A DNA stretch of 64,000 nt from Hemibagrus wyckioides (lineage: Eukaryota; Chordata; Actinopteri; Siluriformes; Bagridae), in NCBI RefSeq assembly GCF_019097595.1, contig NC_080710.1:3407780-3471779 (forward strand), given 5' to 3'. The notes under the pieces were generated by a model. It did not search any database and had not been told where the DNA came from. It worked only from the letters and a program-made list of their open reading frames with translations. Numbering within the stretch: the first letter of the stretch is position 1; each line of letters opens with the position of its first letter. Both the position numbers and the translations under genes were made by a program. Shown one piece after another: positions 1 to 25,109 of the stretch.

Positions 1-1130
1 TTACTTAGTGTATACCTTATTTTACTTAATTTACTTAATTTTTCCCTTACAATAGTTACTATAATTGGTGTATACCTTAGTTTATTTGTTATTTACTGTA
101 CACCTTACTTTACTTACTGTGTATCTCACGTTCCTTGATTTACTTACTGTATACCATACTTTACTTTTAATTTACGTACTGTATGCCTTACTTTACTTAC
201 TGTACTTACTATATACCTTACTTTACCTACTGTATATCAAAGTTTACCTCACTTACTGTATACTTAGAGTATATCTTACTTTATTTTAAGTTTACTTTAC
301 TTACTGTATATCTTACTTTACTTAAAGTTTACTTTACTTACTTTATACTTAGAGTATATCTTACTTTACATACTATATACCTTATTTACTACTTACTATA
401 TACCTAAGTTTATCTACTGTATATCTTACTTTACTTAGTTTACCTTACCTACTGTATCCCTTACTTTACCTATTGTATCCCTTACTTTACTTACTGTATA
501 CCTTTACTTACTTTACCGACTGTATATCTTACTGTATATCTTATTCTACTTACTTTACCTGTTGTATAGCTTACTTTACTTAAAGTTTACTTTACTTACT
601 GCATACCTTACTTTACCTACTGTATATCTTACTGTATATCTTTATTACTTTACCTACTGTATATATTACTTACTGTATATCTTTATTACTTTACCTACTG
701 TATATATTACTTACTGTATATCTTTATTACTTTACCTACTGTATATCTTACTTACTGTATATCTTTCTTACTTTACTGGCTGTATATCTTACTTTACTTA
801 AAGTTTACCTTACTTACTGTATCCCTTACTTTGCTTACTTTACCTACTGTATATCTTACTCTACATACTTTACTTACTGTACATCTTACTCTACTTACTG
901 TATATCTTACTCTACTTACTTTATTTACTGTATATCTTACTCTACTTACTGTACCTACTGTATATCTTACTTTACTTAGTTTACCTTACTTACTGTATAC
1001 TTTACTTAGAGTATATCTTACTTTATTTATTATATACCTAACTTACCTTACTGAGAATATACCTTACTTTCCCTACTGTATACCTTACCTTACTTCGAAC
1101 ATATCTTACTTTACTTACTGCATAACAAAC
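1..1130. repeat. TTAC-rich minisatellite in a pak1ip1 intron
   Basis: The whole stretch is a degenerate tandem repeat built from words such as TTACTTTACTTACTGTATATC, with variants (ctgtatacc, ctctactta) and some longer duplicated blocks, for example three near copies between 635 and 740. Open frames rich in Leu, Tyr and Thr across it follow from the repeat and are not genes. It lies upstream of the first visible pak1ip1 exon and is therefore probably intronic. Its left edge is outside the window. Confidence 0.85.
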
Positions 1131-1264
1131 TTTCTTACTGAGTTAATACATATATAAAATGTTTGTATGTATTGTGTTTGTATGTGGTGTTATTTGTTAT
1201 AATAATATATTTTGTAAAAGTGACCTGGTTAACCATGTGGGTTATAACATCATCCCTGTTGCAG

Positions 1265-4076
1265 AACACGCTGCTGGCTGTGGCAGGAGATGATGAACAT
1301 GTACAGGTGTATGATCTCACCTCTGAAAAGTGCATCTGCGAGTTCAAAGCCCATGAAAACAGGTGCGTTTTGCTTAACATACTCAACTCCTGCTTTGTAG
1401 GAGAATTTTTACATTTCACATTAAATGTCGCATACACTGTGAGAGGAAAAGCTCAGAAGCATGTAATTAGTCGTGTTATTATGACACTGATTTGTCGTTT
1501 AAGGATTTAGCAATGCTGGATTTTTATCCATTTCTAGTTACGTGATGTATTAAAGGTCAGTTTTCAGTATAGAGCGGGGTTCTCCGTGCTAGAACTTTAA
1601 ATTATATCTTTATTTCTAGCAGTTACCAAACCCTAGCACTGGAGACTCCTTCCATTATATCAACAGTTGTACATGTTATTCATCTGTCATACAAGAACGA
1701 TCACATATAAGAGAGAATTATCCTGTCTCTCATGTTGTAACTGATTTGTTTGTTCGTAGAGTAAAAGCTCTGGACAGCTTTGAGATGAACGACTTGTGTG
1801 TGTTGGTCACTGCATCTAACGATGGATTCATCAAGCTGTGGGACTTCAGTACAGAGGTACGAAAGCATCTCACTGTGGATGCAAATCATGGTCCTGAGCC
1901 TAAACCCCTTATTACTTAACTACTGAACTTATTTTATATACTCAATTAATTTACTACATTTGCTTATTTACTGCCTTAGAAAGGTGTCCGGAGTTCTGTG
2001 TGATAGAAAAATATCAGAGAGAATCAGGGGGAAGGTTTACAAGACAGTGGTGAGACCAGCCATGCTGTATGGTTTAGAGGCAGTGTCACTGAGGAAGAGA
2101 CAGGAGTCAGAGCTGGAGGTAGCAGAGCTGAAGATGTTGAGGTTCTCTTTGGGAGGGACACGGTTGGACAGGATTAGGAACGAGTCCATCAGAGGGACAG
2201 CTCATGTTGGACGTTTGGGGGAAAAAGTTAGAGAGGACAGATTAAGATGGTTTGGACATGTCCAGAGGGGGGAGAGTGAGTATATTGGTAGGAGAATGTT
2301 GAGCTGCCAGGCAGGAGGAAAAGAGGAAGGCCAAAGAGGAGGTATATGGATGTAATAAATGAGGATATGAAGCTAGTGGGTGTAAGTGTTGAGGATGCAG
2401 AAGATAGGGATAGGTGGAGAGAGATGATTCACTGTGGAGACCCCTGAAGGGAAAAGCCCAAAGAAGGAGAAGAAACAGTTTATTTACTGCCTTATCTTAC
2501 TTTATTTTCTTATTACATAACTTTAATTACATTGCCTTACTTACTACCTTTCCTTATTTAACTATTATCTTATTTTACTAACTACTTTACTTATACATGT
2601 TATTTACTTACTTCTTGTCCTACTCTACTTATAAGACTTTCCTAAATTACTTTATTTATTTGTTAATTAATTAACCTCACCTATTACCTTAGTTTACTTA
2701 CATTACTTATTGCTTTACTTACATATTACTTTACTTTACTCAGTTACTTCCCTTACTTATTACCTTACTTTTCTTAACTACTAAATATTTTACTACTTTA
2801 TGTTTATTTACTTCTGTCTTACTTTACTTGCAGCACTTATTTTTACCACACCTTACTAACTTTACTTCATTATTACTCTGTTTTACTTATTTATTACCTC
2901 ACATTACTTATCGCCTTACTTTACTTAATTACGTTGCTTGCTTATTAATTTACTTTACTTATTTACAACCCTACCGTAGTTACTACCTTAGGTATGTTAC
3001 TCACTTACAGTACTTTACTTTACTTAACTGCATTACTTCCATACCACATTACCTTCCTCATCTTATAGATGTACTAGTTTCCCTTACCTACTTGAGTAGA
3101 TTATCTTTTATTACTTTCTCACTAACCACTTTACTTGGTTACTTGCTTCCTTATATTACTTATTTTACCTTACTTTCCTTCCATTGCTGCTTACTTGACC
3201 TATTTACCACCTTACCTTGCTTACTTTACTTACCTACTACATTACATTTCCTACCATATTTTACTTCCTAATTTATTTACTTGCTTACTTGAAGCTCCTT
3301 TTAAACGTAACCGTCCTGTTTAGTATATGTTTGTACTTAATACCAGACGAAAACATTGTTGGAGTCACCTGAAGAAAGTGAGTTAGGTAGGAAGTGTAGT
3401 GTCCTCTAACCCAAAGACTTCTCTTAGAGTTTGCATAGAAGGTTTTCAGTTTAAAGGTTTGCATCGCTGAATTCCGAGTCAGAGAGTTAAAGGGACATGT
3501 GGGCCAAAAAAAAATCCGTTGCAAATTTCACTGCATGATGATAAATTTATTGTTTCTATAGTAACAACTCGTTCCTCATTTTATTTAATAAAGGCTATAA
3601 AAACTTCTTGAATGCTTTCTTGTGTGATATTATTTATAATATAATATTATCCTAGCAAGACATAATAATGTTTTAATCTGTCTTCATTAACGTAACTTCA
3701 GAGGCAGGAATCAGTGCGTCTGCTAGGACAGGTGAACACCACCGCCCGGCTCACCTGTCTGTCCGTGTGGAGAAGCAGCACAAAGGAAGAAAAGTCGGAC
3801 ACGCAGCCCGCAACGTCTCGATGTACGTTCGAGGATCCAAAATGGAGAACATCTGGAATAAAATACGGCTGCCATATAAACCATAGTTTCATTTCTATAT
3901 ATCATGCTATGAATGATTTATGTTCCTGTTTGTATTTTTTTTTAACAGCTGATAAGGAAGCTCTGCTGCCACCCAAAAACAAGAGGGTGAGGATCAGCAA
4001 GGAGGAGGTGGTCGTGGAAGAAGACGCTTCGTCGAAAAAACAAGGCAAAAAGAAGAAGAAGCAGAAAGTGCAATGA
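1265..4076 (+). CDS. pak1ip1: PAK1IP1, C-terminal four exons (partial at 5' end)
   Basis: p21-activated-kinase-interacting protein 1 is a nucleolar WD40 protein of ribosome biogenesis that also binds and restrains PAK1 (family knowledge). Coding exons are 1265-1362, 1760-1856, 3702-3822 and 3949-4076, all with GT-AG borders. Their phases join exactly into 147 codons plus TGA. The first exon gives a WD blade (AVAGDDEHVQVYDL), the second the next blade (LVTASNDGFIKLWDF), and the third the conserved NTTARLTCLSVW stretch. The tail ends in a Lys-rich segment (KKQGKKKKKQKVQ) typical of nucleolar proteins. The 5' exons lie left of the window. The intron at 1857-3701 carries TTAC repeats and a LINE fragment. 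The tail looks shorter than in mammals. Exon edges were read by eye. Confidence 0.92.
1979..2479 (+). mobile_element. 5'-truncated non-LTR retrotransposon fragment (RTE-like)
   Basis: The fragment encodes the C-terminal end of a LINE reverse-transcriptase polyprotein (RIRGKVYKTVVRPAMLYGLE, then RLRWFGHVQRGESEYIGRRM). The frame breaks near 2330; the tail continues in another frame (YMDVINEDMKLVGV...RWREMIHCGDP) and reaches a stop at about 2445. The 3' end is a GAAGAA-type run without poly(A). A 15-bp target-site duplication, ttatttactgcctta, flanks it at 1964-1978 and 2480-2494. The extreme 5' truncation, simple-repeat tail and duplication fit target-primed insertion. The clade call (RTE) is from memory of similar tails. 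Confidence 0.85.
2495..3300. repeat. Degenerate TTAC-rich low-complexity tract
   Basis: This tract continues the same TTACTT-type sequence as the left edge, interrupted by the LINE insertion. It is more degenerate here. The Leu/Thr/Tyr-rich open frames are by-products of the repeat. It lies within pak1ip1 intron sequence. Confidence 0.75.
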
Positions 4077-5757
4077 GAAATGTTGTTTCGCGTGAACGCA
4101 GAAGGACTCTTCATGGTGTTATGTCTTCAATTTCCTCCTTCAGTATGGTGTTGCTAATGAGGGAAGCTTTGTAGAATTTCAAAAAGTGTTAAGTTTGGGG
4201 TGTTTTTTCAGGATTCGTCCTGGAAAAAAAAAAAAAATCTTTTATCTCAGTGTAGACTTTGCCTCAAGTGTGTCTTTAAAACGAATCAGCTACATAACAT
4301 AAAATACAGAATTTATAAGCTGTTGTAATTGTCATTATTTCATCATATGCATCTATGTTGTTGTTTTATGTATTATGATCACAGACTGGAACAGATTCAA
4401 AAGCATGACGTTTAGAAATTAACGACAGGAAAATATTGGATGTAAAAGTTATGTATCATAATCCTTTCACCTAGCACTGTTGCCTCACAGCAAGAAGGTC
4501 CTGGGTTCGAACAGGCAGGGGCCTTTCTGTGTGGAGTTTGCATGTTCTCCCCGTGCCTGCGTGGGTTTACTCCGGGTACTCTGGTTTCCTCCCACAGTCC
4601 AAAAACATGTACATTAGGTTGATTGGTAATTCTAAATTGCCCATAGGAGTGAGTGTGAGTGTGTGTGGTTGTCTGTATATATGTGTGACCCTGTGATGGA
4701 CTGGTGACCTGTCCAGGGTGTACCCCTGCCTTTCACCCAGTGTGTGCTGGGATAGGCTCCAGCAAATCCCTGTTACCATAATTTGGAATAAACCGGGTAT
4801 AGAAAATGGATGGATGGAATCCTTTCACACTGCTGAGACGAAAGGACACGCAAACGAAACAGTGAAACCCCATGAACGAGTTGTTACTATTGAATGAATG
4901 CATTAAACATGTATAACGAAAGATTTCTCCAAATTTAGTCATGATTAGGTCTTTATTTAGTTAGCAGAAGAAGATCTGAATGATTAATATGGTTTATATG
5001 TGTATTTATTATGTACTCTTTGAGCCTTTTCCCTCCCATGAACAAAATTTCATCAGGGTACTCTCAAGCACACTATATCACTATAAACACTGAAAATCTG
5101 GCTCATAATTATTTATAATAATAGCCACAAGTGTGGTCACGGTCCTTTTTCCTTTAAAAAGGACACAGATATAGGATATTGAGCTTCTATAAAGCTCTAA
5201 AGTGTGCTAAGTTGCTGTATGTATTAGCATGTTAGCATGGTGTGAGGGAGTGTGTATGAAATGACTGACAGGATGGCCACGTGAACACAAATAGACTTTT
5301 ATGATGTGGGAAAATCCTGAGAGAAAAATGTCACTAAAAAAATACTTTATTCGTATTTTTTCCAGTTTATTCCTATGGGGGGGGGGGGGGGTTTCTTTGT
5401 ACTTTTAATATAAACCTGTGGTTTGCAGCTGCACTTCTGTCACAGCTAATGCTATAATAAAAGACACTTTCTAGCAAACCAGAATTAAGAATTTAGCGAC
5501 ACTGCAGTATTAATGTGTATTAATGTGTAGCAGCCATGTCCAGATTTTTTTTTTAATATAGCCAGAAATGTAAGCTATAGTCAACCTTTCTACTTTTATT
5601 TTGAAATGTCTTCTCTGAATCCTATAATGGAGTCACCATCCGGGTACTTTCAGCGCTTACCTATAGAGTAATACAAAGCTTGTTGTATTTAGTGCCTGTG
5701 GCATATTAGTATTGTACGATTTTGTTATTTAGATTTATTTATTTTTTAACACTGAGC
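4077..5757. other. pak1ip1 3' flank and intergenic region
   Basis: The sequence begins with the pak1ip1 3' UTR, including a poly-A run at about 4225. It then holds one SINE (annotated separately), a 15-base G run at 5377-5391, and a segment near 5410-5490 resembling the dispersed repeat family described in the findings. The end is presumably the 5' region of the TMEM14 gene. I see no further coding exon. Confidence 0.6.
4471..4817 (+). mobile_element. tRNA-derived SINE with LINE-like tail
   Basis: The head has a polymerase III B-box-like motif (GGGTTCGAAC) after a 5'-truncated tRNA-like start (TAGCACTGTTGCCTCACAGC). The body and tail are the widespread teleost SINE sequence (gtggagtttgcatgttctcc, then the end gaaaatggatggatgg). 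An 11-bp direct repeat, aatcctttcac, flanks it at 4460-4470 and 4818-4828 and defines the ends. The A box is missing, so this copy is truncated and inactive. The exact family name (V-SINE/Mermaid type) is not certain. Confidence 0.85.
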
Positions 5758-7436
5758 ATGGCTGTAGATTTACTCGGATATGTCTTCGCTGCACTAATTG
5801 CAACAGGAGGCATTATTGGGTTCCTAAAAGCAGGTAATGTCCCACTAACTACTCACCTACCTACATAACTAACTACCTAACTCTTCCGCCATTACTTCTC
5901 ATTATACTCGGGTTTTACTGTGTGGCTCATTATTGAATATTTAATACACGTTTTCGCTCTTCCCTAGCTACCATGCACTGCTGCAAGACTATTTTTCAGG
6001 GGAAAGTAGAGACGGCTCTAGATAGAAATCTCCAGATGACGTCGTCTGTCATTTGCATATTCATGAAGGCGTGATGCTCATTTGCATATTATAGGGCGTT
6101 TCAGGGAGGGGGAAGGCTTTCTGAAGCGTTTAATCAGACTAGAAAATAATTAGGGAATTACACAAACAAGCGTAAAGCCTGTAATTGGCCACTAAGGTCG
6201 TTATGGTAATCATCTCGTTTGTTTCCACTTTCTCTGGAAGACATTAAAAAAGAAAAGAAAAGGAAAAATCCCTCAGCGTCATGTTCCAGAGAACATGACA
6301 CGTTCCAGAGAAAGCTGGAAAAAACATAAGGTCTCATTACAAAGGTGTTACCAAAGCCCTGACGCTGGAGTGTCCTTCCTTCTAACTAAACCTTATATAA
6401 ACATGCCTTATAAAGCTTATAAAACACTTAAGGATGTGCGGTGATTCGGAAATAAACAGCTAAGCTATAATGAGAGACTCACAGTGATCCATTGAAATTG
6501 TTCTTGTGAATGAAAAATGTTTTGCTTTCGTTTTTTTTTTCTTCTGCTGTCTAAAGAAGCAGTCCAGTAAATCTGATGTGAGTTTTTTTTTTTTCTCCTT
6601 TCCCCAGGTAGTGTCATGTCACTGATAGGTGGACTGGTCTTTGGGGTTTTGTCAGCGATCGGCTCTTTCCAGGTGTCTAAGAATCCGAAAAACATCTGGT
6701 TTTCATTCGGTAAGTTTTGGCAAATCGATCAAGAAGGCAGGGGAAAAAAAGCAGTGGTGTTATGTCTTTTACCACAGGTCAGTCGAATTCCTGAATCTGA
6801 TTGGTCAGATTGTGTTTTGTAGCAGTTAAATCAAAAACATTCAAGCGCATGTTATTGTTTCTATAGCAACAGTTTGTTCAGAGGGACTGCACAGAAGTAG
6901 ATTAAAAACTGTGTAGTTAGTTGTTGATGCGAAGGAGATGTTTGTTTATTTAACGTGTATGGAAGGAGTCTCCAGTCATGGTGATCGGTAACAGTTTTCT
7001 CAGTAACGATATCAGCTATGTTTTTGTTTTGTTGACTTCCAGACCTAAGATGTAGCTGCTATAAAATACATGAATCGGTCGCGTTTCATTACTTGCTCAG
7101 CGATACATTCATTTCGAAACGTTGATCTGATGTACTTGCATGTTTTCACCACTAGTGACATATGGAACGCTGGCAGTTCTGATGGCAGTGAGATTTCTGA
7201 GCTCATGGAAAATAATGCCAACTGGGTTGATAACAGGAGCAAGGTAATTCACAGTTCCACGGCTAATCCTATGTTCAGAAGCGAACTAGCGGAAAGCCAT
7301 GTTCTCGTAATGGTCTTGTACACAAACAAGCGTTTGATGCCATGTTGTGTTTTCATTTTTTCCCTCTCTCTACAGTTTATTCATGGTTTTGAGATTAGTA
7401 CTGGGGTTCCTGTGGCCGCGCAACAAAAACTCGTGA
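5758..7436 (+). CDS. tmem14c: TMEM14-family small membrane protein
   Basis: Four coding exons (5758-5833, 6608-6709, 7156-7243, 7376-7436) join in phase to a complete 108-residue protein. It starts [18 protein letters not shown] and ends FLWPRNKNS. Four hydrophobic stretches with short loops, and the motifs [17 protein letters not shown] and [12 protein letters not shown], are characteristic of TMEM14 proteins. Mammalian TMEM14C sits in the inner mitochondrial membrane and supports porphyrin transport in haem synthesis (family knowledge). Adjacency to pak1ip1 suggests TMEM14C. The C-terminal [10 protein letters not shown] is more like TMEM14A, so the paralogue is uncertain while the family is secure. 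The start codon is the first ATG of the frame that gives the conserved N terminus. Confidence 0.9.
6778..7020 (+). repeat. Copy of the dispersed 'CTATAGCAACAG' repeat
   Basis: This copy lies in an intron of the TMEM14 gene. It shares tctgattggtcag, catgttattgtttctatagc and ggaaggagtctccag, in the same order, with other copies near 15866-16140 and 37866-38135 (the latter inverted). It has no coding capacity. Ends are approximate and no target duplication was found. Confidence 0.6.
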
Positions 7437-7632
7437 ACAAGTAAGAAGAGAGAGAGAAAGAAAACAAAACAATTGTGGATCGACAAACAGCTGGTTTCTC
7501 TCTCCCCCATGTTTGATATTGTGATATTGGTTTTTAAATATTTTAAAAAGAATTATGTAAATGATTAGGCACAGTTGTTGAATTAAACAATTTTATATTG
7601 AAACTTTATATATATGAATACTTTACACAGTC

Positions 7633-7638
7633 AATAAA
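7633..7638 (+). promoter_or_regulatory. Polyadenylation signal of the TMEM14 gene
   Basis: A perfect AATAAA lies about 200 bases after the TMEM14 stop codon, followed within 25 bases by a T/G-rich stretch. That is the expected layout of a vertebrate poly(A) site. No other AATAAA precedes it in the UTR. Confidence 0.65.
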
Positions 7639-7782
7639 AGTATCATTGAAAACACGTTTTCTTGTCTTGTTTACGTTACTGTTTTATTCCTAGCCTTTTA
7701 TGTGAGTTTTTGTGTTCATCATCAACCCTCTTACTACTGAATATAACAACAACAACAACAAAAGAATTCTATTTTTAGACTT

Positions 7783-8293
7783 TTGCTGAAGACATTCTGT
7801 CCTCACAGTGCGTCGGAAATTACACTTATATTTCCATATGTTTTGGGATGCTTTTACATGCACATGAATATAATATGGAGTTGCCTCCCGCCCCTTACAG
7901 CTATACCAGCTTCAACTCTTCTGGGAAGGCTTTCCACAAGGTTTAGGAGTGTGTTTATGGGAATTTTTGACCGTTCCTCTAGAAGCGCAGGTCAGTGTGA
8001 GGTCAGGCACTGATGTTGGACGAGAAGGTCTGACTCACAGTCTCCACTCTAATTCATCCCAAAGGTGTTCTATGGGGTTGAGGTCAGGACTCAAGTCATG
8101 TAGTGCAGTCATGTTGGAACAGGAAGGGGTCATCCCCAAACTGTTCCCACAAAGAGCATGAAATTGTCCAAAATGTCTTGGTATGAAGCTGAAGCATTAA
8201 GAGTTCCTTTCACTGGAACTAAGGGGCCAAGTCCAACAACATCTGGATTCAATGATTTGGAGGGGTGTCCCAAAACTTTTTCCAATATAGTGT
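7783..8293 (-). mobile_element. Internally deleted Tc1-like transposon relic
   Basis: The minus strand encodes scraps of a Tc1 transposase in several frames (VPVKGTLNAS, then a DPFLFQHD-like piece). The right end has the terminal motif ggtgtcccaaaactttttcc followed by aatatagtgt, as in common fish Tc1 families. Much of the catalytic region is missing and frames are broken, so it cannot encode an enzyme. The left end is approximate. Confidence 0.7.
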
Positions 8294-9185
8294 AAAAGCC
8301 TAACATTTCTATTGCTAAGCAAAATAATTTAGGATCCAACCTCATAAGGGATCGTCTCAACACAAAAACGTCATTAACTCTTTCTTTTTTTCTTTACAAA
8401 ATACACCTTTTAAACCCCTTTTAATGCAGAACCCTCAACTTTCTTTGTTTTTGTTAAATAACTGGGTGGGGATTCTTGTGAATGTATTATTATTATTATT
8501 TTATTTTTTTATTATAAAAAATGCTGGATTAAATCATTTGGGACATCCCATTATTGGAAATAATGAACTTTTCAGTGATGATCGTTTACGTTTACTAGGA
8601 CCTTGTGTCTGATTATTTTGCCTGTAACGCCATGTTATGTAACTTAGAACCATTAAACCTTGGATATATTTAATGGTATTAAGATTATTCCTGAGTTAGA
8701 CAGATCATATTTCTCCTTACTCATGTCCTTATCTTTAAAATGATTTATAACAGCTGTTTGACCTGGTTTGTTGAGTTGTTAGTGAGTCAGAGTGTTCTCA
8801 GAGAGCAGATCCGAGAACCTGTTCTCGGCTCTAAAACTTAATATTATTATTAGTTTTTTTTCGTAGGCCGCGCTTTTGGTTTATATACGGTAACGTGGAC
8901 CTGCAGTGTCCGCAAAGGCATCAGGTGATCTACTGACTTAAAGCGTAGGTTGAGTGGAGAAAACACAAAATGACAGGCAAAAATGTGAGGAAATAAATCT
9001 GCTGGGCTTTTTTTTATTTTCTTAAAAAAAGACTAATAGTAATATGGATGTAGGACAAGGCTAGTGTTTGGAGGATGTGCTGGTTTTCTTCGTCCGTCTC
9101 ATGCCTTTTTTGTCTTTGTATGGATTATCATTATTACCGCTCTTATTATTATTATTATTATTATTATTAGGCCACTCGGCGTAAC

Positions 9186-22057
<12,872 letters not shown>

Positions 22058-22297
22058 TCTGGTTCCCGAAAGCCAGAGCACTTTTTTCTTTTTTCTTTTA
22101 AATAACGAACCCACTCCTAAAACAAGGCCAAAACCCATGAACTATATGATGTGTGTGTGGCAGATCCTGTTGAATTATTTTGTCTTAATCATTAACCATT
22201 GTTAATCTGAAGGGGTGTTTTCTTTCTTTCTTTTTCTTTTTTTTTCTTTTCAAAAACAACTTTGTCATTCCGCTAAACCTTTGGCTATTTTTTAAAA

Positions 22298-22334
<37 letters not shown>

Positions 22335-22973
22335 ACGTGTTCACCAAATGACAGTTTATCAGCTAAACCTGCCCCCTTTAGTAGCTTTACACGTACTGTC
22401 TGTAGCCCCATGCATAACATGTTCATAGCCCTCTTCTGCCCTGTTCATGAGTGGAACATAAACGTTGTGTGAAGAAAAGCGAAAATTGAACGTAATTTAA
22501 GAAAACATTCCATTTGCGAATTGTGAAGCATGCTGTCTCTTTGTTTGATTCCTTGTGTTGCAATAGCTTCTGTTCCATAGCTCCTTGTTCTTTGTTTAGT
22601 GAAGAAAGTCTTTGGGCTTCGAGCGAGGACTTTCTTAGATTCGATCTAGCCTCTCTTTCTTTTTTTTCCGCCTGTGCTGGTGTCAAGTTAAATGCATGTG
22701 TTTATCTAGCTTTCAAATTTGACCTGCAGAGTTCTCTTTTGCTCTCAGCAGCTTTGTGAGCCAGTTCCTTCCATTCCCAGCCCGATCTGAACGTTACCGC
22801 GCTCGCTGTTCATCATCATTTGGTGCCGCTAACGAACAGGGGAAAATTGGGCATTGTGAATTGAAACTTAACTAAATGTCCCTTGCGTCTTTGGTGCTTG
22901 GACCCCTATTATCGTATATAGATATACGTGTGGTAAAGGTAAAGCTTATAAACTGTTGGGTGTGTACATGTAT

Positions 22974-23086
<113 letters not shown>

Positions 23087-23426
23087 AAAATAATTGCATT
23101 CACCAGTTTGTGAGATGGCACCACGTCGTGACCCCTGACCTCTTGGCCTCTTGGGCTCTCTGCTGCTCTTTGTCTCCGCTCTACTGAAGACGTGAACACT
23201 GGGGAAAAAGAAGAAGTACACGAGAATACGAGCGCCGCACTTTTGCACCAGGTTTTAACCGACTGTGTGTTGTCACAGGTGGATACACTCAATGTAGCAT
23301 TGAAATGTCGGAGTTGGAGCATTATCACAGGTTCAAGCGATTCGACTGAAGACGTTCAAGCGACCACAGCCGCCCCACTGGTCTGTCCATGCATTTTATT
23401 TCTGACCTTGTATCACTTTGGATGAA

Positions 23427-23429
<3 letters not shown>

Positions 23430-23513
<84 letters not shown>
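23430..23513. repeat. (AT)n microsatellite
   Basis: A second perfect AT array about 350 bases downstream of the previous one. If transcribed as part of the gnal 3' UTR, the two arrays could pair with themselves or each other. Confidence 0.95.
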
Positions 23514-23515
<2 letters not shown>

Positions 23516-24097
23516 CACACACTCTGTTTCTTGACTTGTACAGACAGTGCAAGGTGATATTTCTCTTGCACAGGTTATAAAAAAAAGTTATTTTATACAA
23601 CTTTATGGATGGAGAGGTGGGGAAAAAAAATCTACTTGTAGATCTTTGTGCCTTCAATATGGCTGTACCTGTAAACAAAGCTGAGATATAAGTATGTGTT
23701 TTTTTTTTTTTAATTATTATTGTTGTTTTTGTTTTTTTTTTCGGACTGCACTGTACAGCTTGATGTCACTCTGTCAGCAGGAGGGACTGCCGATGGGGAC
23801 CTACTCTGTAAATGTTCTTTCTTTTTTTTGTTGTTGTTGTTTTTGTTTTCTTTGCTTGTTTTGTTTATATAAAAAAATGCTGATTAGTTTTAAAAAAGGA
23901 AAAAAAAAAAAATCCAAAAATTCTGTATACATTATGCAAATTGACCCCCTCCCCCCCTCATTAGCAGACCACAAAAGAGCACCATGCCTAAACCATAAAA
24001 ACGGAAAAATCAGCTGATCAAAAGATTTACAACCAGGTGTTGTTTTTCATAGGGACCTTTTTTTCAGTATGAAGTATGAATGCAATATGTTTGTGTG

Positions 24098-24139
<42 letters not shown>

Positions 24140-24770
24140 TGCACTGTTTGCACTCGCTTCTAAATGTGTGTACATGTAAATTTATAGGTCTATATAAATA
24201 TATATGTACATTGCTACATGTTTAATTATGTGTGTTGACGTGTATACATGCCTTTCTGTGTATACAGTGAAGAAGTGTACATACACACATAGATAAGCAT
24301 GTGTGGAGTGGAAACGAATAAATGAGAGTGCAATACAGAAAGATGTGGTGCTTGCGTCTGAGAAACCCGAAGGAAGGACGAGGATCCCTGATGTGTGACT
24401 ATGGAATAAAACGGTGTTTAGCAGGAAGTGTGTGTGATGCAATTAGATTTCGGACTATTGCTTCAGCAGGCGAGTATTTTCCTGTTTACAGATTTGTAAC
24501 TGACCACCCAGCTGACCCTTAAATTTGTCCCAAAGGTGCATGGTGCTCTTTAACATTAGGTCATTTGCTGGTGCTTCCCCCGACCCCACGGGGTAAATAT
24601 TGGCACTGGAAGGTTAAGTATCATGCACAAAGACCCAACATGGGCAGCTTGGTAAGATATGTTATGCAATGATATGTTATGAACAATATGAACAATTTGT
24701 ATCTTCCCTTAAAGACACAAATTACTGACAAACTAAAGGATAAGAATCTCTCTTTAAAAAAGGGCTCTAT

Positions 24771-24850
24771 AACTCCCGGTGGTGTAGTGAGTAAGAAGAA
24801 TCCCACGTCCCGCTGAGAGCTGTGCAGGTTTGAGCCCCACAAGAGGTGAT
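24771..24850 (+). mobile_element. Possible tRNA-derived SINE head
   Basis: A segment with an A-box-like ggtggtgtagtg and a B-box-like caggtttgagccc about 55 bases later resembles the polymerase III promoter of a degraded tRNA-SINE. It is followed by CA/AT-rich sequence, not a recognisable SINE body. It does not fold as an intact tRNA gene as far as I can judge. Confidence 0.35.
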
Positions 24851-24993
24851 GTGACAAGATACTGTAACGTCTAGTGCAGTAGTGAAACAAACATACATAC
24901 AAACAACATAGTGTAACAATATACACACACGTATTTATGTGTATGTATGCATATATAAATATGTGTAAATATACATAAATAAATATCCACATA

Positions 24994-25002
<9 letters not shown>

Positions 25003-25053
<51 letters not shown>

Positions 25054-25065
25054 TGTATATATATT

Positions 25066-25105
<40 letters not shown>

Positions 25106-25108
25106 TTG
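25003..25108. repeat. (AT)n microsatellite, imperfect
   Basis: Two AT arrays separated by a short AT-rich spacer directly abut the 3' end of the neighbouring Tc1 relic. Confidence 0.9.
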
Positions 25109-25109
25109 G

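Larger units (their letters stand above)
7437..9185. other. TMEM14 3' UTR, Tc1 relic and gnal 5' flank
   Basis: The TMEM14 3' UTR probably ends just after an AATAAA at 7633-7638. A deleted Tc1 element follows at about 7783-8293. The remainder to 9185 is AT-rich with no recognisable exon, and its end becomes CG-rich just before the gnal start codon. An (ATT)n tract sits at about 9141-9170. It presumably contains the gnal core promoter, but I cannot place a TSS. Confidence 0.55.

Noticed and set aside
65..1157. Several Leu/Tyr/Thr-rich plus-strand frames at the left edge
   Set aside because: They are reading frames of the TTAC minisatellite; the composition follows the repeat unit.
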